Shown here in pieces: positions 34,200 through 46,400 of a stretch of DNA of 64,000 nucleotides. Numbering within the stretch: the first letter of the stretch is position 1; every line of letters begins with the position of its first letter. The DNA comes from Melieria omissa (taxonomy: Eukaryota; Arthropoda; Insecta; Diptera; Ulidiidae). A program made the translations under genes and the position numbers. The notes under the pieces are model-generated. The model ran no database searches. It was not told the origin of the DNA and saw only the letters and a program-made list of their open reading frames with translations. The stretch lies in contig OZ020267.1 of the NCBI GenBank assembly GCA_963971225.1, positions 104,030,392 through 104,094,391 of the forward strand. The letters are read 5' to 3'.

Positions 34200-36190
34200 A
34201 ATGGATCGAACTGCAATGTTTTCAAAATCACTTTGGAGGCAGTTAACCAGTTCGATTTCTAAAATGGAAATAAATAAAAATAAATTGTAATTGAAGAAAA
34301 AAAAATTCAAAAAATTTTTTAAAATTAAGAAATCAACAAAATACTAAAAAATAAAAAAAAATTGATATAGGTGATATACTGTAAACTTTACATATTCGCT
34401 TTGTAGGAAGTAAAACAAAATTAATTCCTCAAAAATAAATACAAATATATTAAAATTCATTTAAACCCCATAAAAATTATTAAAAAATAAAAAAAATTAA
34501 AAAACAACATTTAAAAACAACAAAGTTCTTAATGAATGCAGATAAACTGGAAAGTTGTCAAACCAGCTTTGGAGGTAGTAAAAAAATTGAATTTTTTAAT
34601 TAAAAATAAATAAAAAATTAATTAGAATTGAGTCTGAATTTGACACCACGAAAATTATTTATTAATACAAAATTAAAATTAGAAAACAATACATGAAAAT
34701 AACTAAATTCTACCAGAATGCTGGAAAGTAAATTTTTCAAAGGTAACGTTTTCAAACGCGCTTTGGAGGCAGCGCAACAAAATTGATTGCATAAAATAAA
34801 AATAAATAAAAATAAATTGAAAATTAACTCAACAAAATTAAAAATATTAAAAATAAAATTTGACATTAAAAACCTATATTAACCCTTATTCTCATACCCG
34901 GGTACCCGGGTGCCCACTGCAATGTATTTTCTGACAAATAATGAAAATTTTTTTTTTACCTTCCGGATCCTCGTTATTTAGGTGAAAAGCGAACAAATCA
35001 TATCAAAATTTTATAAACACTTTTTAATTAACAAAATATTGAAAACTTAAAAATTTCATGAAATGGGTACCCGGGTACCCCGGGTGCCAAACGACGTTAG
35101 TAAGTTTGGGTATGAGAATAAGGGTTAAAAAAAAAATTTTAATGGATGCTAATAAAAGAATATATTGAAATTTAATTGAATAAAATTTAGTATTAATTGA
35201 ATATTTAATTGAATAAAAAAACTATTAAAAAACTTAGAAACAAATTTACTATCTAATTAATAAAAATTTCAAATGGATGAAACTGGCTAATAAACTACAA
35301 AGTTTTCTAATTGAAAAAAAATAAATAAAAAAATTTTAATTTAATTAAATAAAATCAAAAATTTAATTGAATAAAAATACTAATAAAAAATTAAAAAAAA
35401 AATAATTATTAAATTAAAAATTAAAAAGAAACACATTTCAATGGATGAAACTGGCTGATAAGCTAGAAAGTTTTCCAACTAATTGAAAGAAAAACAAATA
35501 AAAATAAATTTAAATTTAATTAAAATCAATTTAATTGAATAACAATACTATTAAAAAATTAAAAAAAAATTATTAATTATAAAATTTAAAAAACAAATTG
35601 ATGAAACTGGCTGATAAACTAAAAATTTGTCTAACTAATTGAAAAAAAAAAATTAAATTTAATTAAAGTCAAGTTTCAAGTTTCAAGTTCAAGTTTTCTA
35701 ATTGAAAAAAAATCAAAAAAATTTAAATTTAATTAAAGTCAAAAATTTAATTGAATAAACATACTGTTAAAAAATTAAAAAAATAATTAATTATTAAATT
35801 AAAAATAAAGAAAAAATTCAATGGATGAAACTGGCTGATAAACTAAAAAGTTTTTTTACTAATTGAAAAAAAAAAATAAAAATAAATTGAAATTTAATTT
35901 AACAAATTCAAAAATATTTAAAAAATTCTAAATTAAAAAACCGTTTTAAAAAAATAAAAAAATATATAAATGGAGGCTTATAACCTGTAAAGCTTTCAAA
36001 CTCTCTTTGGGCGCAGTAAAAAATTTAATTCCTGCAATAAAAATTAATAAAAATTAATTTAAATTGAACTGAACCAAAACGAAAATTTCATAAAAGAGAA
36101 AAAATGTTTAAGTATGAAAAAATACAAAAATGTTTAATAGTTAAGTACTAAAAAACAGCAAATTCTATAAAATCGCATTTGGAGTCAATA
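34200..36190. repeat. Tandem array C, about 165-bp units
   Basis: About ten decayed units marked by GGATGAAACTGGCTGATAAA and older variants (near 34200, 34366, 34535, 34717, 35143, 35277, 35441, 35602, 35820, 35973). Each is followed by AAAGTTTTCCAACTAATTG or TTTGGAGGCAGT-type phrases and AAATAAATTTAAATTTAATT. The outer units differ from the central ones more than the central ones differ from each other. MITE-A copy 2 is inserted at 34879-35128, so the array predates it. Confidence 0.7.
34879..35128. mobile_element. TTAA-flanked MITE, family A, copy 2 (inverted)
   Basis: A 250-bp copy, reverse-complement relative to 7960-8219 and nearly identical except for a gap of about 10 bp near the GCAATG end and a few substitutions. 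TTAA flanks lie at 34879 and 35125. The TIR is TTAACCCTTATTCTCATACC, and GGTACCCGGGTACC palindromes lie inside both ends. Confidence 0.88.
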
Positions 36191-37370
36191 GGCTTAAGTG
36201 CTATTGGATTCACGCAATATGGCATTTAGCGCTCTTAGCTGCTGGTACATGATTTCACACATACATACATACATATATGTAAACGTATATATGTCACTAA
36301 GCCGCAAAGTGGCATAACACGATTAAAATTCTGATCGCAATTGCGTTGCTAAATGCTTTTTTATTTTTATACAACGCACAGTGTGGCAGTCATCTTTATG
36401 TCAACTTAAAAACTGACACACATAGATATGCAAAAATATTGAAATTACTAAAAGTGATGGTTAAAAAAAGTCTACAACCAAGTCAAACATTAAAGAATTA
36501 ATTCACCAAAGCAGCTTTGTCGATGGCTAATTCCAACTTAATACCAGCGAGTGTGCAATTCGAAGTGAATTAGTAAAGTATTGAGTGCACTGAAAATAAG
36601 TGATTGCTTGTGTATGTTTATGTCACCGCAAGAAGATGGATTAGTGCTTGGAACAGAGCTCAGTGTACCAGCATCGCTATCATTCGACATAATTTAGTCG
36701 CCTCTCACCAGCAGTCGGCACAAAAATAAGTAGGTAAGCTCATTAGTTGATAGCTAGTTTCCCTAATCAAATCCACTCAATTTTCTGTTTCAACTATCTT
36801 TCACCTAATGTTTCCTCATGTTACCACTCACATATTTTATGCTCAATTGCCCATAACGCGCTCTGACAATTGACAAATTTGGCGCCGACTCAATGAAGAA
36901 CAACGAACAAACAAGTATTCCTAGCAAATTTTCGCCAATGTACAAGTTTCATTCATAAAATCAAAGGCGCCACGAAGTTGTGTCTGCTTTGCAAATTTCA
37001 TTAGATATTAAATGCGCTAAAAATACAAAAATATAAGAAAAGAAAAAATGTCAATATGCAAACGCAAAAATTTGAAAGAAAGAAAGAGAACAATCAAAAA
37101 AAAAATTCAATCATAATAAACTCTGACAAACGCTTCAATGAAATGCAAATTCCAAAAAAATGCAAACAATTTCATTGAAATTGTTTCTCATTCAAGCGAA
37201 ATGCCATCATTTAAAAATAGCTACGAAAAAAAATGCCAAGTTAAACGACCAGTTGAAACAAGTGTGCAGAAAATTTAATGTGATTTAAATGACAATTGCA
37301 ACAAGCAACAAGCGACATTTGTGGTCGAAAAAAATTTAACAAATTAAAATATAAATATTGAATACAATTA
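36191..37370. other. Non-coding region
   Basis: Unique AT-rich DNA with a CATA run near 36255-36290 and an AAAGAAAGA-type stretch near 37070. A possible splice donor AGTAGGTAAGC near 36731 has no supporting exon. Nothing else recognised. Confidence 0.4.
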
Positions 37371-38780
37371 TTTTGCGTAAATGTTTAACCCATCTGCTAC
37401 TGTTGACAATTTTTGCTCGAAAAATTTTATTAAAAAAAATAAAAACTTAGAAAAAATTAATTCTTTTGAATATTTAAGTCATTAGCTGTCATTGCCAATT
37501 TTTGCTCAAAAAACTATATTGAAATAAAATTTACATATTAAAAATAAATAAATTTGTTTAAATTTTGCTCAAAAAAATATAAAAAGATTTAATTTAAAAA
37601 TTTTAAAAATAATTCCTGTGAATGTTTAACCCATTTACATTCATTCATTGCCGTCGTTCTCCATTTTTGCTCCAAAAAAAAAATATACAAAAATTAAATT
37701 AAAAAATTTTAAAAATAATTCGTGTAAATGTTTAAACTATTAGCTGTCATTCTCCATTTTTGCTCCACAAAACTATAGGTTAGGTTAGGTTCCGGTGGCT
37801 GCCTCTGTATGAGACACACTTAGGCCTCTTAACGGGTCCGTTGTGATACCACAGATTCCATCCGTTTGAAATGCGTATGCAACATTGTTCTTTTCCAACA
37901 TGTGATACAACACGCATTTCAAACGGTTGGGGAAAGGGAGGGGAGGGGACCTACAGTTTAACGCCGAATCCGAACGGCGATCGGCAGTTTTTTCGTTCAC
38001 ACTTGGAGGTTTCGCCATTGCCTGCCAAAAGCGCACTTGTGCGATTCTTGTAATTCTCATTCCCTTCATGTGGATAGCGATAGAAATAGATGAGTGTTTT
38101 TTTCAGCCCAAGCCAGGAATCGAACCCGGGGCGCTCGGTATGAGAAGCCAGCGCCTACCCGCTGAGCTATCGAGGCCGGCCCGCAAAATTATAATAAAAA
38201 TTTTTTTTTACTAAACAAAAAATAAATTCGTATGAATGTTTAACCCATTAGCAGGAATTTTCTATTTTTACACGAAAAAATATAATAAAAATAAATTAAA
38301 CAATTAAAAAAAAAAATTTAAATAAAATAAATTCATGTAAATGTTTAACCCATTACTTGTCTTTCGTCATTTTTGCATGCGAAAATATAATAAAAACAAA
38401 TAATAAAAATTAATAAATTTGTTTAAAAACATAAAATACAATTTATTTATTTATAAAACAAAATTTAAATGTAAAAAAAATTGTTTAAATGTTTAATCCA
38501 TCAGCAGCCATTCTCCATCTTTGCTCGAAGAAAAAATAGAAAAAAATTAAATTAAAAAAGTTTAAAATTAATTAGTGTAAATATTTAATCCATTAGCTGT
38601 CATTTTTCATTTTTGCTTGACAAAAATATCATAAAAATTTTTTTTATTAAACATAAAATTAATTCGTTCAAATGTTTCACCCATTAGCTACCATACTCCA
38701 TTTTTGCTCTACAAAAATACAATAAAATTAAATTAAAAATTGAAAAAAATAAATTCGTGTATTTGTTCAACCCATGTTCA
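37370..38780. repeat. Tandem array D, about 95-bp units
   Basis: About ten units marked by ATGTTTAACCCATTAGCTGTC and variants in shorter form (near 37381, 37475, 37619, 37727, 38232, 38340, 38490, 38578, 38668, 38762). Each is followed by ATTCTCCATTTTTGCTC and an A/T-rich filler. Spacing is mostly 88-108 bp. A minus-strand SINE-2 interrupts it at 37778-38183. Confidence 0.75.
37778..38183 (-). mobile_element. tRNA-derived SINE, family 2, copy 1
   Basis: Read on the minus strand, it begins with a tRNA-like head having a consensus A box (TAGCTCAGCGGG) and B box (GGGTTCGATTCC). A middle that shares the SINE-1 core (GCCGTTCGGATTCGGC, then TAAACTGTAGGTCCCCTCC) follows, and the 3' end is an (AACCT)n tail, seen on + as GGTTAGGTTAGGTT. 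Imperfect target duplication: CAAAACTATA at 37768-37777 and CAAAATTATA at 38184-38193. The head could fold like a tRNA, but it lacks an independent tRNA context and is part of the SINE. ORFs across it are shadows. Confidence 0.88.
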
Positions 38781-39047
38781 TTGTCCAAACTTGTGGTTTT
38801 TAACAAAATTAGCCCAGTTAGTGCTGAATGTAGGCAATCGAAGATATTTACTGATGCGTCTCAACCCAGTAGAACATGACTTGAGAACTTTTGTCAGCCA
38901 TTTGTGAAATGTGTCTAGAGCGCAAGGAGTCTGCTGCTCGCTATATTAATCCAGTCTTCCTATATTAGTTCAGATGACTCTTATGGAAATTGACTGCTCA
39001 TATCTTTCGCTTTACAAAAGCTATAGAACAGCTTGAAGAGTCAAAGT
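38781..39047. other. Non-coding stretch
   Basis: Unique sequence of more balanced base composition than the surrounding arrays. Nothing recognised. Confidence 0.35.
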
Positions 39048-39221
39048 TGTAGGGGAAACTTGATGGCAAGAGCTGCCTAAGTAGTGAGGGCCGTAGAATC
39101 ACCCTCGCCGTTGGGTGATTCTAGGGTGGAAGATCTACTTTAAGTAGTTATAAGCCCGAGCACTTGTTAGTCAAGAATAAAACAGTGTTTACGTCCCTGT
39201 GTAGTATAGACACTCGTTACA
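39048..39221 (+). mobile_element. Possible solo LTR
   Basis: 174 bp starting TGTAGGGG and ending GTTACA, with a TATA-like TTATAAG at about 39150, an AATAAA at about 39177 and a perfect 10-bp hairpin (AGAATCACCC at 39095-39104 with GGGTGATTCT at 39113-39122). This order is LTR-like. No target duplication is found and no internal retroviral-like domain lies nearby, so it may be another kind of repeat. Confidence 0.3.
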
Positions 39222-39667
39222 ATGCATACAATCCCATCAATTTGTGTTCGCAGTCTTTATAGTTTGTCGGCCATGCAGTTGTCTGTGATGCCTCTGTGAT
39301 TCGGTCACCAATAAAAGTCTAGTTAATTGCTACTAGAGAATGTTAGACCCAGTTTAAGGCAGTATTCCATTCGCAATCCATTTGTCTTAGAACAGTGACA
39401 ATTGAGTCATCAGTCTATATTTTGTGGGGAATTTTAATAATGCATTAATTTTGACATTTAAGTTAAGAATTAATAAAGTCTATACTCGTAGAACCGAAAA
39501 TCAGTGTTACGATTTTGTTTTTCGTTTATGATTAATATAATTTGGCTATGAAAAAACCTCCAAACTGCCATAAATAATCAAGTCAAGATTTTAGGTCACT
39601 TAAATTTATGAAAAAAGTTTACAAATCAGATGAAAGCGAGGCCATTTTCATCCTCGGAGCTCTTCTG
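39222..39667. other. Non-coding stretch
   Basis: Unique sequence, nothing recognised. Confidence 0.35.
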
Positions 39668-40845
39668 TAGGGTAAAAGGTTCGGTTGTGGGCATAGTTCG
39701 GTTGTGGGCACCCCTTCGTATCTCTTGATAGAAAGCAGGCTGGGTTTTTTTGACTAAGGCCATTTGTTCATTATGGAACCACGATCTTTTTGTGCCAAAT
39801 ACTAAGTCGAACAGACACGCCTGCTTTGTGCTGGGACCATATATATCTTTCTGTGCTTAAAAAATAAGACAAAAATTTTTTTACACATTTTAAATGGTGT
39901 CATAAATCGAAGTGAATCCATCGAGAAGGCGAGTAAAATGCATTTTTATTTAGTTAATTTATTATACTTTGTGATCCAATATTGATTACAACCAATATGT
40001 TTACCCCGAACAAATTTTTCACTACTTCTCAAAATGGCTGCCAAATTCGGTTGTGGGCACCGCAATTAGTTCGGTTGTGGGCACCCGTCTTTTAGTGATT
40101 TTGTAAGTTTTGGTAAGTTATTTAATCAAAAATGGTCTTTTAACGCATTTTTTGGTTGTTTTAGCTATATCTTCCGAGGGTAAATAACAAAAATCCTCCG
40201 ATATTTTTTTAATGTCAAAATCGACTGCCGCAGCGTATGCGATTTCCCAACGCTACAAAAAGAAGGTGGAAGAAAATTTCGGAGACATCAAAGCTGTCGA
40301 CGGTGGTGTTTTCTTCTTTTTCTTCTTTTCGTGGATGTTATCGAATCAGGTTGACTAGTGTTTTCCACCTTCTTCACGTCACAGCACTTGAAGAGTGTTG
40401 ATTAATTAGGTTGAATTTCATTTTACTTTAGGTCTTCTTGACAGCCCAGGAGAATGACTTGGTCACTTACATTTTGAAATGCCCGTCCATCTAAAATGTG
40501 CCCACATGCGTACCAGCTACTTCACATGCGTGCATTGTGCTTCAAATAATTAAAACTTAATATTTTTCTATATTCGTGTTGGTTTTTCTTAATATTTCCT
40601 CGTTTCCAGCAGATTTTCCAAGGGTGCCCACAACCGAACCAAAAAAAAATTTTTGTTAAAAATTACTACTTTACAAAATTTAAAAAAAAAATGTTCTATT
40701 TGACGGAATCGATTTACTTTTGTCATTACTTGTTAGCTAAGGTTTCTAGCTTTCCATAGATGTCCATATGTCCGATTAAGAAGAACTTGGTAAAAAGTTA
40801 TGAGCCAAAAACAAAAAGGTGCCCACAACCGGACCCATTCCCCTA
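39668..40845. mobile_element. TIR element with six TTCGGTTGTGGGCA repeats
   Basis: A 1178-bp non-autonomous DNA element. The left end reads TAGGGTAAAAGGTTCGGTTG; the inverted right end reads TAGGGGAATGGGTCCGGTTG. TIRs are about 26 bp with few mismatches, and the flanks suggest a TA duplication. The terminal motif TTCGGTTGTGGGCA occurs direct at 39680, 39697, 40046 and 40070 and inverted at 40625 and 40820 (the last with one mismatch). No ORF or transposase is recognisable. The superfamily is undetermined: TA target sites suggest Tc1/mariner-like, while clustered internal repeats resemble binding-site arrays of other families. Confidence 0.75.
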
Positions 40846-42259
40846 TATATATTTGTAGATTTACTCTTTCACTGGGAGCGAATAACCTTTTAGCAGTTCA
40901 TCTCATCCTAGCGAAATTACTTTTAGTTAAGCTCATAATTATTAAAACAAATATGTATTCACTCATGTATATTATATAATCTATATGTACATGTATGAGT
41001 GCTTAAGATTTAATCAATGCTACACTCATAACTCATCAAAAAAAGTTTGCCTTTTGCGCTCTTGTTCCTTCTTGATTTCTTTTCTCATTAAGAGAAATGC
41101 CTGGCGGCTATTGTGGGCCATTCAGTAATAAAAATGAAATGCTCATTGACATTTTCAGGCATCCACAGTCACAAACATTACTCATTATTATGTCATGATT
41201 GCTTTTATTTCGAGTTGAACATTCAGTGTAAGGGTTTTTCATTTACTCGCCGGGCAGCTTATGGCAACAAATTGTCTGCGAAAGGAAAAGAAATTTCCAT
41301 GTGTATTAACAGATTAACATTTTCTGTACTGAAATTTACTGGTTTTGGCTTAATCTTTGGCTTTAAGAAGAATTGTAGGCATACTTCTTCTGCTCTCTAA
41401 AGCAGATCTCTCACCAATACAACACAGACACAAAGTCATAAAGCGGAAACTATTAGTCATTTAATCAAAGTTAAATTTGTATAAAAAAGGATATATAACT
41501 CTATAAATATAAATCAACCTATAAAAAACTATTCAGAATTTATCAAAATGAAGTTTACAATCGCTCTTAGTATTTGAACTTTCAAAGTCTCCACACACCA
41601 GTCTAACCCCGCAAACCACAGTTCACTGACCTCAGGTTTAAAATATTTAAAATATTTCCTTTTTCATGCAGTATGCTATTTGTTAGCTTGTAATTTCAAG
41701 TGCATATGTGACATCTGTCAATGACAACTTCATTCCTCACCGCCAATCCTCAACGTCACTCTTCGGTTCAACGTTTTATGCTTCCATTCATTCATTCATT
41801 TCCCTCTATAGTTTTACCTTTCCTGCATATTAAATCAAGTCAAGTGGGATTTTTGGTTAACCCAAAAGTGTGCGTTCGTCACTACACAAACACACATGCA
41901 CACACACACACACATACAGACACGCACACGCACGTTTCGTTCTGCTTGCGGCAAGTTTTGACTCAGAAATAAATTGAATTTGCAACAATTTGCAGTCAAT
42001 TTGTAAACTTATGCTGTTTCATTATTTACGAACGACACAAAACTGTTGGCCCGACTGGCTTCACACCGAACTGGCCGAATTGTTGACTGGTGTATTTTGC
42101 TGAAATTTTTGTGGTGCATGAATTTTGTATGCCGTTCAAAAATGTATGAAACTAAACGAGGTAATATTGAGAAATAATTTATGGTCGTTGTGTTGAGGTA
42201 TGAGAGGAATTTATAATTTCACTGGCGACGTTTTTTTTGAGGAATATTGTAATTAATGA
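40846..42259. other. Non-coding region
   Basis: Contains a CA microsatellite at about 41889-41922. A + ORF of 95 codons (41113-41400) shows no domain. Nothing else recognised. Confidence 0.4.
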
Positions 42260-43200
42260 TGTTTAATGAATAACAATTGACACATTAAAGTTAAAAGTCA
42301 GAAATTATTTAAGAGCAAAAATTTACGCTTTTTAAATTTAAAAGTTAAAATCTTTCAGAAGGTTAAAAATTAAACACTGAAGATTTAAGATTTACAAAAA
42401 GTTAAGATTACAATTTAAATTGACTCTAAAATTCAAATTCAAATAAAATTTGAAGTAAAAATTTTAATTGAAATTAATTAAAAATTTAATTAATTAAATT
42501 GAAATTAAAAAGAAAATAGAAATTAAATGAAAAATTATATTAACATTCAAAATTAAAATTGAAGTTGAAATTAATATTGAAATCTAATTTAATATTAAAA
42601 TTTAATATTAAAATTAATAGTAAAAATTTAAATTTACATTAGAATTGCAAAGTAATTAAAAATGAAATTAAATATTAAATCTAAAATTAAATTAGATAAA
42701 ATTAATTTTACAACTAAAATTTCAAATTAAAGTTATAATTAAAATTCAAAATTAAAATTAAAATATAATTAAAATTAAAATAAGATTAGAATTGGAATTC
42801 AAAATATAAAATTGAACTCAAATTAAATTTAAATTAAATTAAAAATTAAATTAATAATTAAAACTATAAATATACTCAAAATTAAAATTCAAAACTTTAA
42901 ATTAAAATTTACAATTTCAAATTAGAAAATTCCAAAAATTTAAAATTTAATTTAAATTAAAATAAAAATTAAATTAATAATTAAAACTATAAATAAACTC
43001 AACATTAAAAATTAAAATGAAATTCAAAAATTAAAATTAAAATTTACAATTTCAAATAAAAAAATTTAAAAAATTTAAAATTAAATTTAAATTAAAATAA
43101 AAATTACATTAAATTAATATTAAAACTATAAATAAACTCAAAATTAAAATTTAAAATGAAATTCAAAAATTCGAAATTTAAAATTTGAAGCTAAAATCAC
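42260..43200. repeat. AT-only tandem/low-complexity block E
   Basis: Nearly pure A/T sequence built from AAATTAAAATT-like words. In the right half about three units of roughly 123-139 bp can be aligned on AAACTATAAATAAACTCAA (near 42861, 42984, 43123), each followed by AATTTACAATTTCAAAT. Probable local amplification followed by decay. Confidence 0.6.
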
Positions 43201-44210
43201 TTACAAAAAAATTTCAAAAAATTGTGAAAATATTACTATTGTATGCATAATTGACTACACTAATAACAACAACAAAAAAATACACTTAAACAAAACGCTT
43301 TTCCCCCCATTCACAAAAAAAGTCGCCATTAGAAATCAGCAGATGGAGAAGAATGTTGAATGCGATTAAAATCATTTAAATAAAATCAACACCCAAAGCA
43401 CATAAACATCAACAACAACAACAACAATTGCAAGCATAACACAAAAAACCTCATTGTTTTGTGCAAATTCTACAAATTTAATTTACAAGTTCAGCGTTAA
43501 AAGTGTAGAAAAATGCACACTTTTAGCACAAAAACAACAAAAACAACAGCAAATACGATTGCAATGAAAAATGATTGCAACAAAAATGCACTAACAAGAA
43601 AAAATACAAAAAACTGTTTCAAGAAAAAATTTAAGCCTAATCGACTTTTCAAGGAGAACAAGAATTTTTTGTTTCAAGCTTATTTTTTCAGTTGGTTTTT
43701 TTTTTTGTTTTTTGAAAACTGACAAAATCAAGAGCGAAAAATGCGCAGAAAAACGCGTGAGCATAAATAAGTGTTTTTGTTGTTGTTGTTGTTTTTGTTA
43801 AAGCAAATGACAGTAAAAACAACAATAATAATTATAACAACAACAGCATGAATGAAAATGAAATACATTACGACACGTTGAGAAAAATTGCAGCAAAATT
43901 GAAAGCGACGCAGAAAAACGAACGTTTGTATGTTTGTATGTGAGCCTCAAAAATGGCTGGACAGACAAACAGGCAGACAAAGATTTTATTTAGTTAAATT
44001 AAAAACTGTTTTCATTTAATTTGTCAACAACCAACAACCACAAATAAAGGAACAACATATTTGTTGTACAACAAAACAAATATAACAAAAACATACTTTT
44101 TGTTGTTAGCCGTAAGTAGTGGTGCTGTGAAAGTGTCAAATAAAGAGAAGATTTCGGATTCAATGCAAAGATTTTTTGCATCAAGACATTTGTTTTTATG
44201 CTGTAAAGTT
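43201..44210. other. Non-coding stretch with CAA/GTT triplet runs
   Basis: CAA-type runs at about 43265-43280, 43410-43430 and 43535-43560, and a GTT run at 43775-43800. The short ORFs are lysine/asparagine- or phenylalanine-rich and unsupported. Confidence 0.45.
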
Positions 44211-46400
44211 CGGTGTGAAAAATTAATTAACTAATAGTTAATTATAATTATAAAAATTAATTAATTTTTATCTCATCTAATTGATTCATTTTGCTAAACA
44301 ATCTTTGGATTGTTTTATTGCTTAGTAGATTAATTCACTCATTTAGTCATTGAGTGGCTGGTTAATTGATTAATTTTATGATTCATTACATGATTAATTA
44401 ATCCCTTAAATTCCTTTTAAAAAACTTTTTAGAGAACTGTACCAACCAAAAAACTGCAGCAAAGCATTCATTAATTTCTTACTTGTTCAGTTGATTGAAC
44501 TTATCAATCAATACCTGAATTGATTCATTGATTAATTTATTCATTTATTCATTGGCTAGCTGACTGATTTATTAATTTAATGATTCATTCCATGACTAAT
44601 TGATTCTTTGACTAATTAATTTTTTGAAAACTTCAATTAATTAATTTCTAACTTATTCACTTGATTAAACTATTAATCAATATCTGAATTGAGTCATTGA
44701 TTAGTTTATTTATTGGCTAGCTGATTAATTTATTAATTTAATGATTCATTCCATGACTAATTAATTGTTTAAAATCCTGCTTGAAAGCTTCCCAGAAAAC
44801 TGTAGCAAAGCGTATATTATTTTGTATCTTGCTTAACTGATTGAACTTATCAATCAATAACTGAATTGATTCATTGATTTATTGCTTTTTTTATTCATTT
44901 ACTGCGTGCTTAATTGTTTAATTTGATAATTGATTTTATGATTAATTAATCTTTCAAATTAGTACTAGAAAACTTCCCAGAAAACTGAAGAAATGCACTG
45001 ATTTGATTCTATCATAGTTTAATTAATTAGACAATATCTGGACTGACTAATTGATTTTTGACTAATTTATTAATTGATTGATTGATTAACTGACTAATTG
45101 ATCAATTTAATGATTGATTTTATTATTAAGTAATCTTTCAAATTCGTACTAGAAAACTTTCCATAAAACTGTGGAAAAGCACTTATTTGATTATATTTGA
45201 TTGACTAAACAATATCTGGGCTGACTAATTGATTTTTTGACTAATTTATTAATTGGCTGGCTGGTCAATTAATGAACTTAATGATTAGTTAATCTACCAA
45301 CTATTAGTTAGTTAATTGTACCAATTAATTGATTATGTCAATCTAGCTCTGAATTAACAATATCTTCGCTGACTAATTGATTATTTTACCCATTTATTAA
45401 TTGGCTGGCTGCTTAATTGATTACTTTAATTATTCTCTAATCTACCAACAATTAGTTTGTTAATTGTACCAAACCTAAAACTGTAGCTAAAGTTTGGGGT
45501 TATTTCTATCTTGTTTAATTGATTAATCTTGTCAATCAAGCTCTAAATTAATTGATTGACTGGTAATTTGGCTCATTTATCCATTGACTAGCTAAATAAT
45601 TGCTTAATTTAATAATAAATTTCATGACTAATTAGTCTTCTAATTCCTACTAGAAAACATCCTGGAAAACGGTGCCAACCAAATCATTGATTTATTTCCA
45701 TCTTGTTCAATTGATTGATCTTGTCAATCAAGCACCAAACTAATTGATTGATTGATTGATTAGCTGACTAATTTATTCATTAGCAGTTAATTGATTAATT
45801 TTATTATTAATTCCATGCTTTATTAATCTTTTAAATATATAGTAGAAAACAACCTGGAAAATGGTATTCACCAAAAATTTTTTCAACCAAGACATTTGAA
45901 AATTCGGCGTCAAAAATTAATTTAATAATAATTAATTATGAGAAACTGTATCTTATTCAGTTGATTGATTTTATTAATCAATCTTTGGATTGATTCATTG
46001 CTTGATAGATTAATTCACTCATTTAGTCATTGAGAGGCTTTGCAAAGCGCTGATTGTCAATCAATTCCAAGACTAATTTATTTGCTCATTTATTCATTAG
46101 CTGATTAATTGTTTAACTTAGTGATTTATTCATGCTTTACATTCCTACTAGAACTTTTCTTACAAAACGTTTCCAAACTCAAGCAAAGCATTGATTTGTT
46201 TATATTTTGTTTAATTGATTGATCCTATTAAACAATGCCTGGACTGATTGATTGATGGGTGTTTGATTTTTTGCTTATTGGCTGGCTGGTTTATAATTGA
46301 GAGCAATGATTATTTGATCGATTAATTGCTGTACTGATTGATATATTGATTGACTCAATGCTACATTGGCTTTTTGATTTTCTGCAAAATTGGCTGAGAA
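44211..46400. repeat. Tandem array F, about 185-bp units
   Basis: About ten decayed units combining CCCAGAAAACTGTAGCAAAGCA with runs of TTGATTGAACTTATCAATCAAT, TTCATTGATTAATTTATTCA and GGCTGGCTGATTAATT words (all shorter pieces of one unit). Good anchors near 44790, 44972 and 45157 give 182-185 bp spacing; others near 45469, 45653, 45847 and 46150. The ATTGATTAAT-type words are themselves short palindromic or direct repeats. Confidence 0.7.

Noticed and set aside
37778..37791. GGTTAGGTTAGGTT as an insect telomeric (TTAGG) repeat
   Set aside because: Only two to three units, located exactly at the SINE-2 3' tail, and flies lack TTAGG telomeres.
38100..38180. Functional tRNA gene on the minus strand
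   Set aside because: A and B boxes are good, but the segment is continuous with the SINE-2 body inside a target duplication, so it is a SINE head.
44211..46400. CRISPR-like regularly spaced repeats
   Set aside because: Units are decayed, repeats are not separated by unique spacers of fixed size, and the genome is eukaryotic.
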